The notes under the pieces: model-generated
The model's input: the letters and a program-made list of their open reading frames with translations, nothing else
What the model was told of the DNA's origin: nothing
The model's database searches: none
Made by a program: the position numbers and the translations under genes
Part shown: piece after piece, positions 1-9,376 of the stretch
Numbering within the stretch: position 1 is the first letter of the stretch
Layout of the letters: the number at the start of each line of letters is the position of its first letter
Assembly: GCF_026619415.1 (NCBI RefSeq)
Contig: NZ_JAOVZR010000001.1
Location: forward strand, 930,001 to 994,000
Source: Hoeflea algicola
GTDB taxonomy: Bacteria; Pseudomonadota; Alphaproteobacteria; Rhizobiales; Rhizobiaceae
DNA: 64,000 nucleotides
Direction of reading: 5' to 3'

Positions 1-897
1 CACGGCAACAAAGGTTTGGCTCCCCGGGGCTGTTTCCTGGAGGGTTTCCACGTCCACCCACCTCTCCCTTCGACGCGGCCTGACCTTGTGATAAGTCGAC
101 GCGACCAGCGCACGATCTCTCCAGTCTCGGAAATAGAGATTGGCATGACCGCGAACCGCCTGCAGGTCGTTGAATGCAGCAACGTCCCCGACACGGTTGA
201 TGATGCCAAGCTCACCCATCCTTTTCTCTAGGCGGTAGATGGCCGGGTCGAATGACACTAGTAGAAGCTGCGGCGTCAGCGGCATGAGCAGGACGGCACC
301 CGGACTGCCAAGGCCCGCACCTCCCAGCACGTCCTTCTGCAGGTGGAAGCGGTTGGTGTAAACCACCGGATCATCAGACGTGAAGAACGGCACCGCCGTG
401 CGATTGAGGATAATTCGGGTCTGTAGGTGGGCTGTACTTCCTACGCTGTCTTCGAAAGCGCTTATCGCGAGCTGAAGTGCCATCTCGTGCGTCATAACGA
501 GGCTTTCCAATAGTTCCGGTGTGGCCTCGTCAGCCAACATCGCCCGTTGCGCTTCCGCTAGCCGGATTTCGCCGTCGATCCATGCCGCGCTCCTATAAGA
601 CTGCAATAACATGAAGGCGTGGAGGCGTCGTATGTCTGCCTGTGTCGCGGTATGGGGATCGTCAATGACGCGCCCGAGAATTTCGCCGTATTCTCCTTCT
701 GGCACCTGCAGCGCCCGCTCCAGAGCGCCGTCGCGCCCGTAGAAATATGGCTTCGCGCACTGTCCCTTCGCGGGTGCCGCTTCGATCGAGCGCTCGCGGG
801 ACATGTTGAATACGTTGATGGCGGCACCATTACCGTCCGCGCAGAAAGCGCGGAGGTAGCAACGGGGTACGAAATGCTGAGACTTGTTGGCTGGCAT
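1..897 (-). CDS. DUF4238 family protein, 3' end beyond the left edge
   Basis: Reading the minus strand from the ATG at 897-895 gives 299 codons without a stop up to the window edge, so the C-terminus is missing. The N-terminus contains KSQHFVPRCYLRAFC, the hallmark of DUF4238 proteins (H-x-V-P-x-x-Y-L-x-x-F). Further on, FFTSDDPVVYTN and the segment LLMPLTPQLLLVSFDP also fit the family, in which an S-D-x-P motif is followed by a hydrophobic 'P-L-x-P' block. The molecular function of DUF4238 is not established; members turn up often in accessory and defence-rich DNA. It is divergent from the large STAND gene, with 141 bp between the two starts. The overlapping plus-strand frame at 619-1011 is its shadow. 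Family call is fairly sure, role unknown. Confidence 0.85.
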   Translation of the reverse strand, partial: MPANKSQHFVPRCYLRAFCADGNGAAINVFNMSRERSIEAAPAKGQCAKPYFYGRDGALERALQVPEGEYGEILGRVIDDPHTATQADIRRLHAFMLLQSYRSAAWIDGEIRLAEAQRAMLADEATPELLESLVMTHEMALQLAISAFEDSVGSTAHLQTRIILNRTAVPFFTSDDPVVYTNRFHLQKDVLGGAGLGSPGAVLLMPLTPQLLLVSFDPAIYRLEKRMGELGIINRVGDVAAFNDLQAVRGHANLYFRDWRDRALVASTYHKVRPRRRERWVDVETLQETAPGSQTFVAV

Positions 898-1038
898 GGC
901 GGCCGGATGATGGGTTACTCAGGGCGACGACGCAACTTGTTGTTTCTGTCGGCGCGCAAGAGTCGCTTCGCCTTTGCTCCTGAGGCGCGTCGTGGCATTA
1001 AAGCACTTTGATTGCCTAGCGGTAGGATTTGCAAATCG

Positions 1039-4000
1039 ATGAGAAACAAGCGAGCGAGCGGACACAAAGGATCAGAACGGAATCAAGCGACATCCACCGA
1101 GCTGACTAGTGGCGCTGGCTTCACCTATGAAGACAAGGCGGTCGCCTACTATTTGGCTGCGCTTCTTCGCGGTGAACGGGCAATGCTTCAGGAAGGCATT
1201 GTCGAGAGCGTTGCGGTCCAACAGGCCGGGCACGGCCACCCGATGGATGACCTTGTGGTCGAATTCCAAGACGCTGAGGGACCGCGCCTTCTGGACCTTC
1301 AAGTAAAGTCATCGATCACGATAAGTGGGGCCGCTACGAACTCAGACTTCCGCGATGTTCTCAACCGCGCCTTGGAGACACGCAAGACCCGGGGTTTTCA
1401 AGCCGATCGGGATGCATACGGTTACATCACGGAGAACGTGGCCGAGGCGAGACATCGGTCGCTCAATCGCCTCATCGATTGGGCAAGGAGCAGCCCCACT
1501 CCAGCGGATTTTGACCGGCGTTTTGCCGAAGGCGGAGCTGCCGCCGCTGCGGAACGCGCGCTTCGTGAGGAATTGGCGCCGCTCATCGGGGCCGAGGCGG
1601 AGCACGAGTGGAGTTTCTACCGAGGGTTTGTCGCCGCCCGCCTAAGCGGCCTCGACGATACGGGCATAGTTTGGTCAGAGATTACGAACCGCCTGCAAGA
1701 GCTGGTTGCCAACAACGAAGACGGGCAAGACGTCCTTCTCTTCGATCGCTTGTGCCGCATTGTGCGCGATGGCGCTGGCACGGCCCGGAAATGGACGCGC
1801 GCAACATTGCTTACGCAACTTCGGGGCGTAGTTAGGCTGAAGGTTTCGGCGAACTTTCGTAACGACCTCGACTTGCTCGCACAATTTTCCAAGGATGGTC
1901 TCAACGAGATTGCCGACAGCATCGACGGCTTCGAGGTTGATCGCACTGCCTTTCAGCAGGCCATATCGGAGCGTCTTGCCGCTAGCCGCGTCGTGAATAT
2001 TAGCGGGCTTCCAGGGTGTGGAAAATCTGTCGTCCTCAAGCGGGTTGCGTTGGATGCCCAGAAACACGGCCCGATCCTCTTCCTAAAAGCGGATCGCTTG
2101 TCCGGCAAGAGTTGGACCGAATTTGCCGCGGCGCTAGGCCTCAAGCACCGTAAGGTCAACGATCTTTTGGCAGAGATTGCGGCAACAGGTACTGCCACTC
2201 TCTACATCGACGGCATAGACCGCATTAATCCCGATCAAAAGCGGATCGTTCTCGACATTCTCAATGCGATCGAAGCTGACGCTGCCCTCGACAACTGGCG
2301 CGTCTTGGCCACATCGCGTGACCGGGGACTTGAGACGTACCGCGCGTGGTTTCCCACGACCTTCTACAGCGGCACGCCAATCGGTGATGTTCAAGTCAAG
2401 CCATTCGATGACGATGAAGCCGAGGCGCTGGCCAAGGAGAAACCTGGCCTCCGCCGACTACTGATGGGCACTCCCTCGGTTCAGGCCATAGCCCGTCGTC
2501 CATTCTTCGCGGCCGTTCTCGCGAGAAGCTTCAGCGATAGCACGGCGGAACCGCAGGCCGAAGTCGATCTCATCAACGCATGGTGGGCCCGTGCGGGACA
2601 CGATGCCCCGGCGGAGGTCGTTCCGCAACGCCAACGCGCGCTACTCGATATCGCGGAAAAGGGCGTCGCGAACCTGGGTAAGAGCGTCGCGGCCCGAGTG
2701 CTTGCTCCGCCCTCGTTCGAGCACATCGCCACGTTGAAGGCCGACTTGGTCATACGCGGGAACAACGGCGACGCATCGTTTTCCTTCACGCATGACATTT
2801 TCTTTGAGTGGACGTTCTTTCGCCTTCTCATTGACCTTGGTGATGCGTGGATCGACGGGCTGGCAAAGGCTGGAGAGCCGCCGCTGCTCGGCCGCGTCGT
2901 CGGCCTGTTAGCCCAGAACTCGATCGCCGCGCCAGGCGAATGGTTGGCAGGTTACGCTGCTCTCGATGGATCGACGCTACGTCCTCAATGGCGGCGGGAG
3001 TGGCTGACGGCACCACCGTTTACAAGCGCGTTCGCAAACGGCCAGACCGAATTCACGGTGCTTGTAACGGGAAATGACCACGCACTACTCGAGAAGCTGT
3101 TAGTCTGGTTCCAGGCGCAACACACGATCCCAAGCCCGTTTGTCCTGGAGCAAGCTTCGCCCGGGCAAACGGGGCTCGACCGCGTTGGCCTTGCTGAACT
3201 GTTAAGCTGGCCATCGGATTTCACGAGCTGGGGCCGTTTCATTGACTGGCTTTTGCCACTCGCCTCGTCACTGCCCGTCAGGCTGTATCCGAGAGTGGTC
3301 GAAGTGTTCTCGGTCTGGCAAAATGCGCTTTCTGATATTCGGACGGTACGATCCAAGGCGATCGCCGCCGCCTGCGCCAATTGGCTGATCGACTTTGAAA
3401 ACGCAGCGTACCCCGAGAAGCGAACGTTTGAGCATGGCCGATGGGACGAGCTAGGCCGTGACGCGCAGAAGCAGTTCGCCACGGCATTACGCATCGTCAT
3501 CGTGCGGGCTGCGCGGGCGTTTCCGGAATATGCCAACGCATTGTTGGATCGAGCTGTCGCCAATGGGGAAATGCGCCGCGACGCGTACAGCGACCTCATG
3601 TCGCTTGCATGGATGATCGCTGAGGTTTCGCCCGAGCGATTGGCGGCGGTCACCAAAGCAGAGTTACAGCACGAGCTGCCGCAAGATCATCTTGACCGGG
3701 AGAAGCGTGAGCAACGGGAGCACGTAGAGTGGATCCGACGAATCCGCGAAAAGCCCGAAAGTGAGCGTAGCGAGAATGAGAAGCGCTCGATCGAACATCC
3801 GTACTTCCACATTCGGCATAGATTCGACGGTTTGGGTCGCGAAGAAATCGGAATCGACCGACACAATAGCTACTACTACCCGGTTTCACCGGCGCACGAG
3901 CCGTTCGCGAGCCTGTTCGGCAGGAAACCCGACGTCGCGTTGCAGCTGGTACGTGATCTCGCCAATCACGCAACTACGGGATGGCGGCAGATTGCCGATA

Positions 4001-6408
4001 TCACCCGCCGCCAGCATGGTACACCAATCCCCGTGACGATCGCATTCCCCTGGGGGGAGCAGCAGTTCTGGGGCGATTGGCCAGCGTATAATTGGCAGCT
4101 TGGCCAGCTTGGCCCGCAACCCCTTGAATGCGCGTTCCTAGCGATGAGCTACTGGGCTTTTCGGCAGATCGAGAATGGCCGGTCTGTTGATGAAATGATC
4201 CAACTCGTCGTTGAAGGAAACGAGTCGATTGCAGCGGCAGGATTAGCGCTTCGGTTGGCGCTTGAAATATTTCATCTTTCAGATGTGACCCTGGCCCTGT
4301 GTGCGTGCCAACGACTTTGGCCGTTTGACATTGCACGAGTGCGTAACGAGCCAATGCGAAACGTCGACCTGTTCGGGTTCGGTTTGATGAACCAGCTAAC
4401 AGGCGAAAAGAAAGCTGCGGAGGACTACCTCAACAAGCGCTCGAGCCACTCCCGTGATGTGAAGCAACTCGCCATGGTGTTCGCCGTCAACGGCGACGAT
4501 GCGCTGACCGCCCGTTTCAAAGAAGCATTGGCACGATTTGTGACCGAGTTGCCCTACGAGCTCGAGGAACATCGCTCAAATTCAGCTACAACGGCCACGC
4601 TCAAGACGCAGGCCGAAGAATACGCAGCGTTGGCGGTGGTGGAAAACTATCAGGGATATCGCACGCCCGACGAACAAGTTATGATTGCCTACCAGCCGCC
4701 GCTCTCCGAGGAGACCTTCAAGCGCGGCGAAGCAGCGATGATCTACCTGCAGCAAAGCAGCGTTCTGGCATGGGTGATGAAATCGCTCCGCGCCTTCGCG
4801 CTTGACCCTGACAAAAAACTCGCCGACGCTTTTGCGATCGCGCGCCCTCTCGACGATCCCCAGCTCTTCCGAGTGAGGCTGGATATTGAAGATCACACGC
4901 CGCAAAGTACCGTCGCTGCTGTAGCCGCGTGTATCGTCTGCTTTGGCGACCCCACGTCAGACGACTACAAGTGGGCGATCGGCGTACTGGACCGGATCGA
5001 AGCTATGAAGGAACCGCCGAGCTCCTTTTACGGCTCAAAGATTGCGTGGCACCCCGTCCATCACCTCATCTTCGCGCTGTTGCACCTGCGACGCATAAAT
5101 CCAACTGACCTAGAGTCTGCACGACGCTTGGTGCGTCTAACGTCGCATAGTCATGAAGAAGCTGCTGAGTTCGCCTTCAAGGCGCTGCTTGCGGACCCCG
5201 ATCCATATGTGTCGTGGGTTGCCGCCCAACTCGCGCTGGAACAATCTCACTACTACCAACCACTGATCATGGAGGATGGTAAGCGCGACAGCCGAGCCGC
5301 GAAGAAGGCCGCGAAAGTTGCCCTCGGCCGGGCTCTCAAAAAGCTAAAGGCAAAGAAGTTTGAGCCTTTTCTCTCGATGCCGGCTGCATGGGTCAAAGTG
5401 GCGTCAGGAGCGAATGACGATGATGACGATCTCGACGACGAGGATCCGACCGCCAAGTGGGCGGAGCCTGATCCGCTGTTCGACGCGCAACGTGCCGAGA
5501 AGTACCTTGAGGATTTTCCGGTCGAAACGTGGTGTCATTCCGACGAAGCGAAGCCGCACGTTCTTGCCTTGATCCGCAGCATCGTAAGTTGGACGGTGTT
5601 GCGAATGAACCCGCCCGGCGGGACGCGTCGGAGGCGGGACCGTGACACCGACCTAATCGGTTGGAGCGACGCGTTAGGTGATTTCCTGGCGCGGGCAACG
5701 CCGTTCTTTGAACTATCACTCGTCAAGACGGAGTTCATCGGCCCCTTCGTTCAGAACCGCAGCGACAATGAACTACATGTCATAGCAGCATTCACGGATC
5801 GTGTGGTTACACGGCACGTCTTGGATGCGGCCGTTATCCCGCCGGGGACGTTTGATTTGCTTGACCTCTGTGCCGAACATGTGATCGGCGACAGCACATT
5901 TCGGCCAGGAGGTTATCGAGCTGGCGAGGTTTCCGGTCGTGAGATGCCGAAGATCATCAAGGCGCTTCTGATGGTGAATGTCGAGCGCGCGATGGGCGCT
6001 GCCCGCTTTGTAAATGGCGACTGGTCCGAGATCGATCTCGTCATGCCCACGGTCACGCAGTTGGTAAAGGCCACCGGATGGTCCGTATTCGTGATGTCGA
6101 AGTTTTTGTTGCTTTGCGAACGTGCGGGCACAGCGTACCCGCTCGATCCGTTCATCGAACAAGTGAGCTCCGTCCTCGCGAGCGTGAATGACGCAAAGGG
6201 CAATTGGGTCGGAACCAGTCTTCCCGCCCGAACCGCCACGGTCGTGCAGAAACTCGCCGATACCAATTTCCCCCTCAGGCCGGACCAAGCGCAGGGTCTC
6301 TTGCAGATTCTCGATGCGTTGATCGACCTCGGCGATCGTCGAAGTGCCGCGCTTGAGCAGACCGAGGCTTTCAAGAGCGTTCAGGCTAAGTGGTCTACTG
6401 GATTATGA
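1039..6408 (+). CDS. Cap4/DUF4297-like nuclease fused to STAND-type NTPase, Avs-like defence candidate
   Basis: A 1,789-residue cytosolic protein. Residues 26-95 have the layout of a Cap4/DUF4297-type PD-(D/E)XK nuclease: GFTYEDKAVAYYLAALL, then D70-D71 in DDLVVEF, then Q88-V-K90 in LDLQVKSS. A P-loop follows at about 323-330 (GLPGCGKS), a Walker B strand at about 387-394 (TLYIDGID) and a sensor-like WRVLATSRD. The remaining 1,300 residues are mostly helical with no enzyme motif, and include an acidic run DDDDDLDDEDP. Nuclease-STAND-long helical C-terminus is the plan of antiviral STAND (Avs) proteins, where the C-terminus senses a phage protein and ATP-driven assembly turns on the nuclease. 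I infer that role; I cannot assign an Avs type. The TTG at 1012 would add nine residues; ATG 1039 with AGGA upstream is preferred. It stands alone, divergent from a DUF4238 gene. Confidence 0.85.
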   Translation: MRNKRASGHKGSERNQATSTELTSGAGFTYEDKAVAYYLAALLRGERAMLQEGIVESVAVQQAGHGHPMDDLVVEFQDAEGPRLLDLQVKSSITISGAATNSDFRDVLNRALETRKTRGFQADRDAYGYITENVAEARHRSLNRLIDWARSSPTPADFDRRFAEGGAAAAAERALREELAPLIGAEAEHEWSFYRGFVAARLSGLDDTGIVWSEITNRLQELVANNEDGQDVLLFDRLCRIVRDGAGTARKWTRATLLTQLRGVVRLKVSANFRNDLDLLAQFSKDGLNEIADSIDGFEVDRTAFQQAISERLAASRVVNISGLPGCGKSVVLKRVALDAQKHGPILFLKADRLSGKSWTEFAAALGLKHRKVNDLLAEIAATGTATLYIDGIDRINPDQKRIVLDILNAIEADAALDNWRVLATSRDRGLETYRAWFPTTFYSGTPIGDVQVKPFDDDEAEALAKEKPGLRRLLMGTPSVQAIARRPFFAAVLARSFSDSTAEPQAEVDLINAWWARAGHDAPAEVVPQRQRALLDIAEKGVANLGKSVAARVLAPPSFEHIATLKADLVIRGNNGDASFSFTHDIFFEWTFFRLLIDLGDAWIDGLAKAGEPPLLGRVVGLLAQNSIAAPGEWLAGYAALDGSTLRPQWRREWLTAPPFTSAFANGQTEFTVLVTGNDHALLEKLLVWFQAQHTIPSPFVLEQASPGQTGLDRVGLAELLSWPSDFTSWGRFIDWLLPLASSLPVRLYPRVVEVFSVWQNALSDIRTVRSKAIAAACANWLIDFENAAYPEKRTFEHGRWDELGRDAQKQFATALRIVIVRAARAFPEYANALLDRAVANGEMRRDAYSDLMSLAWMIAEVSPERLAAVTKAELQHELPQDHLDREKREQREHVEWIRRIREKPESERSENEKRSIEHPYFHIRHRFDGLGREEIGIDRHNSYYYPVSPAHEPFASLFGRKPDVALQLVRDLANHATTGWRQIADITRRQHGTPIPVTIAFPWGEQQFWGDWPAYNWQLGQLGPQPLECAFLAMSYWAFRQIENGRSVDEMIQLVVEGNESIAAAGLALRLALEIFHLSDVTLALCACQRLWPFDIARVRNEPMRNVDLFGFGLMNQLTGEKKAAEDYLNKRSSHSRDVKQLAMVFAVNGDDALTARFKEALARFVTELPYELEEHRSNSATTATLKTQAEEYAALAVVENYQGYRTPDEQVMIAYQPPLSEETFKRGEAAMIYLQQSSVLAWVMKSLRAFALDPDKKLADAFAIARPLDDPQLFRVRLDIEDHTPQSTVAAVAACIVCFGDPTSDDYKWAIGVLDRIEAMKEPPSSFYGSKIAWHPVHHLIFALLHLRRINPTDLESARRLVRLTSHSHEEAAEFAFKALLADPDPYVSWVAAQLALEQSHYYQPLIMEDGKRDSRAAKKAAKVALGRALKKLKAKKFEPFLSMPAAWVKVASGANDDDDDLDDEDPTAKWAEPDPLFDAQRAEKYLEDFPVETWCHSDEAKPHVLALIRSIVSWTVLRMNPPGGTRRRRDRDTDLIGWSDALGDFLARATPFFELSLVKTEFIGPFVQNRSDNELHVIAAFTDRVVTRHVLDAAVIPPGTFDLLDLCAEHVIGDSTFRPGGYRAGEVSGREMPKIIKALLMVNVERAMGAARFVNGDWSEIDLVMPTVTQLVKATGWSVFVMSKFLLLCERAGTAYPLDPFIEQVSSVLASVNDAKGNWVGTSLPARTATVVQKLADTNFPLRPDQAQGLLQILDALIDLGDRRSAALEQTEAFKSVQAKWSTGL

Positions 6409-6648
6409 GCGGCAAAGACGCTATGGGCGCCCGAAGCGGCTGCTCCGGGTCCTCATCCGCTTTGAGGTGAAGGTAAAGCTTGTCTGAACGTCCGCGATGA
6501 GGGCGCATTGCCGACGCCAGTGGGGCCGACTGCAGACTAACGGCTTCCGGCGTTCAAAATGATAAAAGCGGACAGCTAGATTCACATACCTGTTTTAAAT
6601 GTGCCCCAACAAGGCGTCTTGGCAACAATTGAAACTAGCGCTCCCGGC

Positions 6649-6740
6649 TGCGTATTCCGGGGCGATCCGGCCACTGATTCCGATAGCATCCGGCCACCCA
6701 TTCCGATTTGATCCGGCCGGGGATTCCGGGGCATCCGGCC
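6649..6740. repeat. IS21 left end with four internal ATCCGGCC repeats
   Basis: ATCCGGCC recurs at 6665, 6688, 6711 and 6733, a spacing of 22-23 bp, just inside the left terminus. IS21-family ends carry such multiple repeats, thought to be transposase binding sites. The spacing of about two helical turns puts them on one face of the DNA. Confidence 0.85.
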
Positions 6741-6826
6741 ACCCCCATTTCAACCCAGTTTAGGCTGCTGCGAGGCGATCTGTAACAGGGCTACTGTTCC
6801 GTTCCTTTGGATGGAGAGAGCCCTTT

Positions 6827-8356
6827 ATGAAGAGATTGCCTATGCGGAAGATAAGGGAAGCCCTGCGGCTTCGGGCGGATGGATTTTCAGGCCGCCAGGT
6901 GGCGCAAAGCCTGTGCGTGGCCCGTGCGACGATTTCGGAATATTTTCGGCGCGCTGATCTGGAAGGTTTGAGCTGGCCTCTGTCTGCTGATCTGTCGGAC
7001 GCCGACCTTGAGAACCGCCTGTTTCCCGTTTGCCCCGGCGATGTCCGTCGCGCGGTTCCTCAGCCTGTCTGGGCGCATGTGCATGCCGAGTTGCGGCGCA
7101 AGGGCGTGACGCTGTCGCTGCTGTGGGAGGAGTATCGCGGGGTTCATCACGATGGATACGGCTATAGCCGATACTGTGAGCTCTACACCCGCTGGGAAGG
7201 CAAGCTGTCTCCGGTGATGCGTCAGCGTCATCCTGCAGGCGAGCGGCTGTTTGTCGATTACGCGGGCCCGACAGTTGATGTTGTCTGCCCCAAAACGGGA
7301 GAGGTGCGCACCGCACAAATCTTTGTCGCGACGCTGGGAGCGTCCAATTACACCTATGTCGAAGCCAGCTGGACACAGGGCCTGCCGGACTGGGTATCCA
7401 GCCATGTGCGTGCCTTTGAGTTCTTCGGTGGCGTGCCTGCGCAGCTGGTTCCAGACAATCTCAAGGCAGGCGTCACCAAGGCCTGTTTTTATGATCCTGA
7501 GATCAATCGCACCTATGGTGATATGGCGGCACATTACGATACCGCCATCGTTCCGGCGCGGCCTGGAAAGCCGAAAGACAAGGCAAAGGTGGAAGGCGCT
7601 GTTTTGCTGGCCGAGCGCTGGATTTTGGCGCGGCTGCGCAACCAGCACTTTTTTGGCCTTGATGAGGTGAACGCTGCCATCCGGCCATTGCTGGATCAGC
7701 TCAACGGCAAAGTCAGTCGCCATCTTGGTGCAAGCCGCCGCGATCTGTTTGAACGCCTGGATCGGCCCGCTCTGAAGCCCTTGTCTATGGAGGCCTATGT
7801 TTATGCCGAATGGAAGCAGTGCCGCGCGGGCCTCGATTACCATGTCGATATTGGCCGCCATTATTACTCGGTGCCGCATCAGTTGCTGAAGCAAAAACTA
7901 TGGGCAAGGATCACCGCACGCACCGTAGAGGTATACTTTAATGGGCAACGCGTTGCCTCTCACGCCAGAACCTCGGGCAATCGCCAGCACTCCACGATCC
8001 GCGATCACATGCCCGCCCATCATCGCTTCCGCGAGGATTGGACGCCACAGCGTATCCGCGGGCAAGCTGTGCGCATCGGCCCAAATGTTGAGGTCTTTGT
8101 CGATGTGATCATGCGCCAGCGCAAACATCCCGAACAAGGATACAGAACGTGCCTCGGTGTTTTACGGCTGGCCAAGACCTTCGGGCGGGAGCGCCTGGAT
8201 GCCGCCTGTTTGCGTGCGCTTGAGATCAACGCCCACTCCTACACATCCCTGCATTCCATTCTGAAGAATGGTTTGGACCGTCAGCGCCGCGAACCCACCA
8301 CGGACGGCCCTGCGATCACTCACCCCAATATCCGTGGTGCGGATTACTTCCATTGA
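6827..8356 (+). CDS. istA: IS21-family transposase IstA
   Basis: A 509-residue DDE transposase. An N-terminal helix-turn-helix occupies about residues 17-45 (FSGRQVAQSLCVARATISEY), followed by an rve-type catalytic core with FVDYAG, VPDNLKAG and the KVEGAVLLAERW segment supplying the acidic residues. A C-terminal Mu-transposase-like domain follows (GRHYYSVPHQLLKQ). The ATG at 6827 lies 8 bp after a GGAGAGAG ribosome-binding site. It is followed by istB after 12 bp, so the two are cotranslated. The length is normal for the family and the frame is intact, so the element could still be active. Confidence 0.95.
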   Translation: MKRLPMRKIREALRLRADGFSGRQVAQSLCVARATISEYFRRADLEGLSWPLSADLSDADLENRLFPVCPGDVRRAVPQPVWAHVHAELRRKGVTLSLLWEEYRGVHHDGYGYSRYCELYTRWEGKLSPVMRQRHPAGERLFVDYAGPTVDVVCPKTGEVRTAQIFVATLGASNYTYVEASWTQGLPDWVSSHVRAFEFFGGVPAQLVPDNLKAGVTKACFYDPEINRTYGDMAAHYDTAIVPARPGKPKDKAKVEGAVLLAERWILARLRNQHFFGLDEVNAAIRPLLDQLNGKVSRHLGASRRDLFERLDRPALKPLSMEAYVYAEWKQCRAGLDYHVDIGRHYYSVPHQLLKQKLWARITARTVEVYFNGQRVASHARTSGNRQHSTIRDHMPAHHRFREDWTPQRIRGQAVRIGPNVEVFVDVIMRQRKHPEQGYRTCLGVLRLAKTFGRERLDAACLRALEINAHSYTSLHSILKNGLDRQRREPTTDGPAITHPNIRGADYFH

Positions 8357-8368
8357 AGAGGATAGAGA

Positions 8369-9127
8369 ATGCTTGATCACCCAACGCTGGATCAGCTCAA
8401 AACACTCAGGCTCGACGGCATGGCAGAAGCCTTTGCCGAGATGCAAAAACAGGACGGCACAGCCGGGCTTAGCCACGCTGAATGGCTTGGGCTGCTCATT
8501 GATCGAGAGACCGCCAGTCGTGAGACGAGGCGATTTGAAAGCCGCATGCGTACAGCAAAACTGCGCCACGTCGGTGCCTCGCCGGAGGACGTGGATTACA
8601 AGTCGCGGCGCGGCCTCGACAAAGCCATGTTCCAGCAGATGCTGACCGGGCGCTGGATCAAGGACAAGCGCAACCTGATGATCACTGGCCCCTGCGGCGT
8701 TGGCAAAACATGGTTGGCCTGCGCTCTGGCGCAAGCCGCCTGCCGAGACGGTATCACTGTGCTGTACAAGCGCATGCCACGTCTCTTTGATGAATTGGAA
8801 CTGGCCCATGGTGACGGACGCTTTCCGCGTCTGTTCAAGGCCCTTACCAAAACTCAACTGCTAATCCTGGACGACTGGGGACCGGATCGCCTCAATGCCA
8901 GTCAGCGTCGTGACCTTATGGAAATAGTCGAGGACAGATACGAGGTTGGATCAACCTTGATCACAAGCCAATTGCCCATCGACACCTGGCATGACGTGAT
9001 CGGGGAACCCACCTTCGCCGATGCCATTCTCGATCGCCTCGTACACAACGCCTATCGCGTCGAACTCGACGGCCAGAGCATGAGGAAAACCAAACTCGGA
9101 ACAGGTGACGAAAGCATCCAATCCTGA
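8369..9127 (+). CDS. istB: IS21-family helper ATPase IstB
   Basis: A 252-residue AAA+ ATPase of the IstB/DnaC type. Walker A is GPCGVGKTWLACALAQAA at about residues 109-126, Walker B is LLILDDWG, and the C-terminal half has the usual sensor residues (LITSQLPIDTWHDVIG). IstB binds target DNA as an oligomer and stimulates IstA at the chosen site. The start ATG sits 12 bp after the istA stop. Intact, normal length. Confidence 0.95.
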   Translation: MLDHPTLDQLKTLRLDGMAEAFAEMQKQDGTAGLSHAEWLGLLIDRETASRETRRFESRMRTAKLRHVGASPEDVDYKSRRGLDKAMFQQMLTGRWIKDKRNLMITGPCGVGKTWLACALAQAACRDGITVLYKRMPRLFDELELAHGDGRFPRLFKALTKTQLLILDDWGPDRLNASQRRDLMEIVEDRYEVGSTLITSQLPIDTWHDVIGEPTFADAILDRLVHNAYRVELDGQSMRKTKLGTGDESIQS

Positions 9128-9166
9128 TAACCAAATCATCAGGCCTCGCAGCCGCTATATAAGGGT

Positions 9167-9234
9167 GGCCGGATACCCCGGTTTAGGTGGCCGGATGTTA
9201 TCGGAATGGCCGGCCGGATACTCCGGAATGCGCA
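9167..9234. repeat. IS21 right end with three internal GGCCGGAT repeats
   Basis: GGCCGGAT, the reverse complement of the left-end motif, recurs at 9167, 9189 and 9212 (spacing 22-23 bp), and the terminus ends CCGGAATGCGCA. This mirrors the left end and fixes the outer limit of the element at 9234. Confidence 0.85.
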
Positions 9235-9376
9235 CCCGGCCCTGGCGGTCCTTGGGGTTTAACCGTTTCGATACAGATTTGCGGTGATGGCCGTTTTCAG
9301 AGCAAAACTGGACATTTTCCGCAGACAGAGGCGAGGGCAAACCACAGGACCATTAGGCCCCGTCCAAGCAACAAGC

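Larger units (their letters stand above)
6649..9234 (+). mobile_element. Complete IS21-family insertion sequence
   Basis: A 2,586-bp element bounded by imperfect inverted repeats that begin TGCG(T/C)ATTCCGG at both ends and end in CA, as IS21 elements do. It carries istA and istB in the usual order. The element is flanked by a 6-bp direct repeat CCCGGC at 6643-6648 and 9235-9240, a target duplication that implies straightforward and fairly recent transposition. It separates the STAND gene from the cyclic-nucleotide cluster. The 240 bp between the STAND stop and the left end, and the 142 bp between the right end and the next gene, show no feature I can name. Confidence 0.95.

Noticed and set aside
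619..1011. Plus-strand 130-codon frame before the STAND gene
   Set aside because: It lies over the DUF4238 gene on the other strand and has no recognisable motif; the minus-strand frame has clear family motifs.
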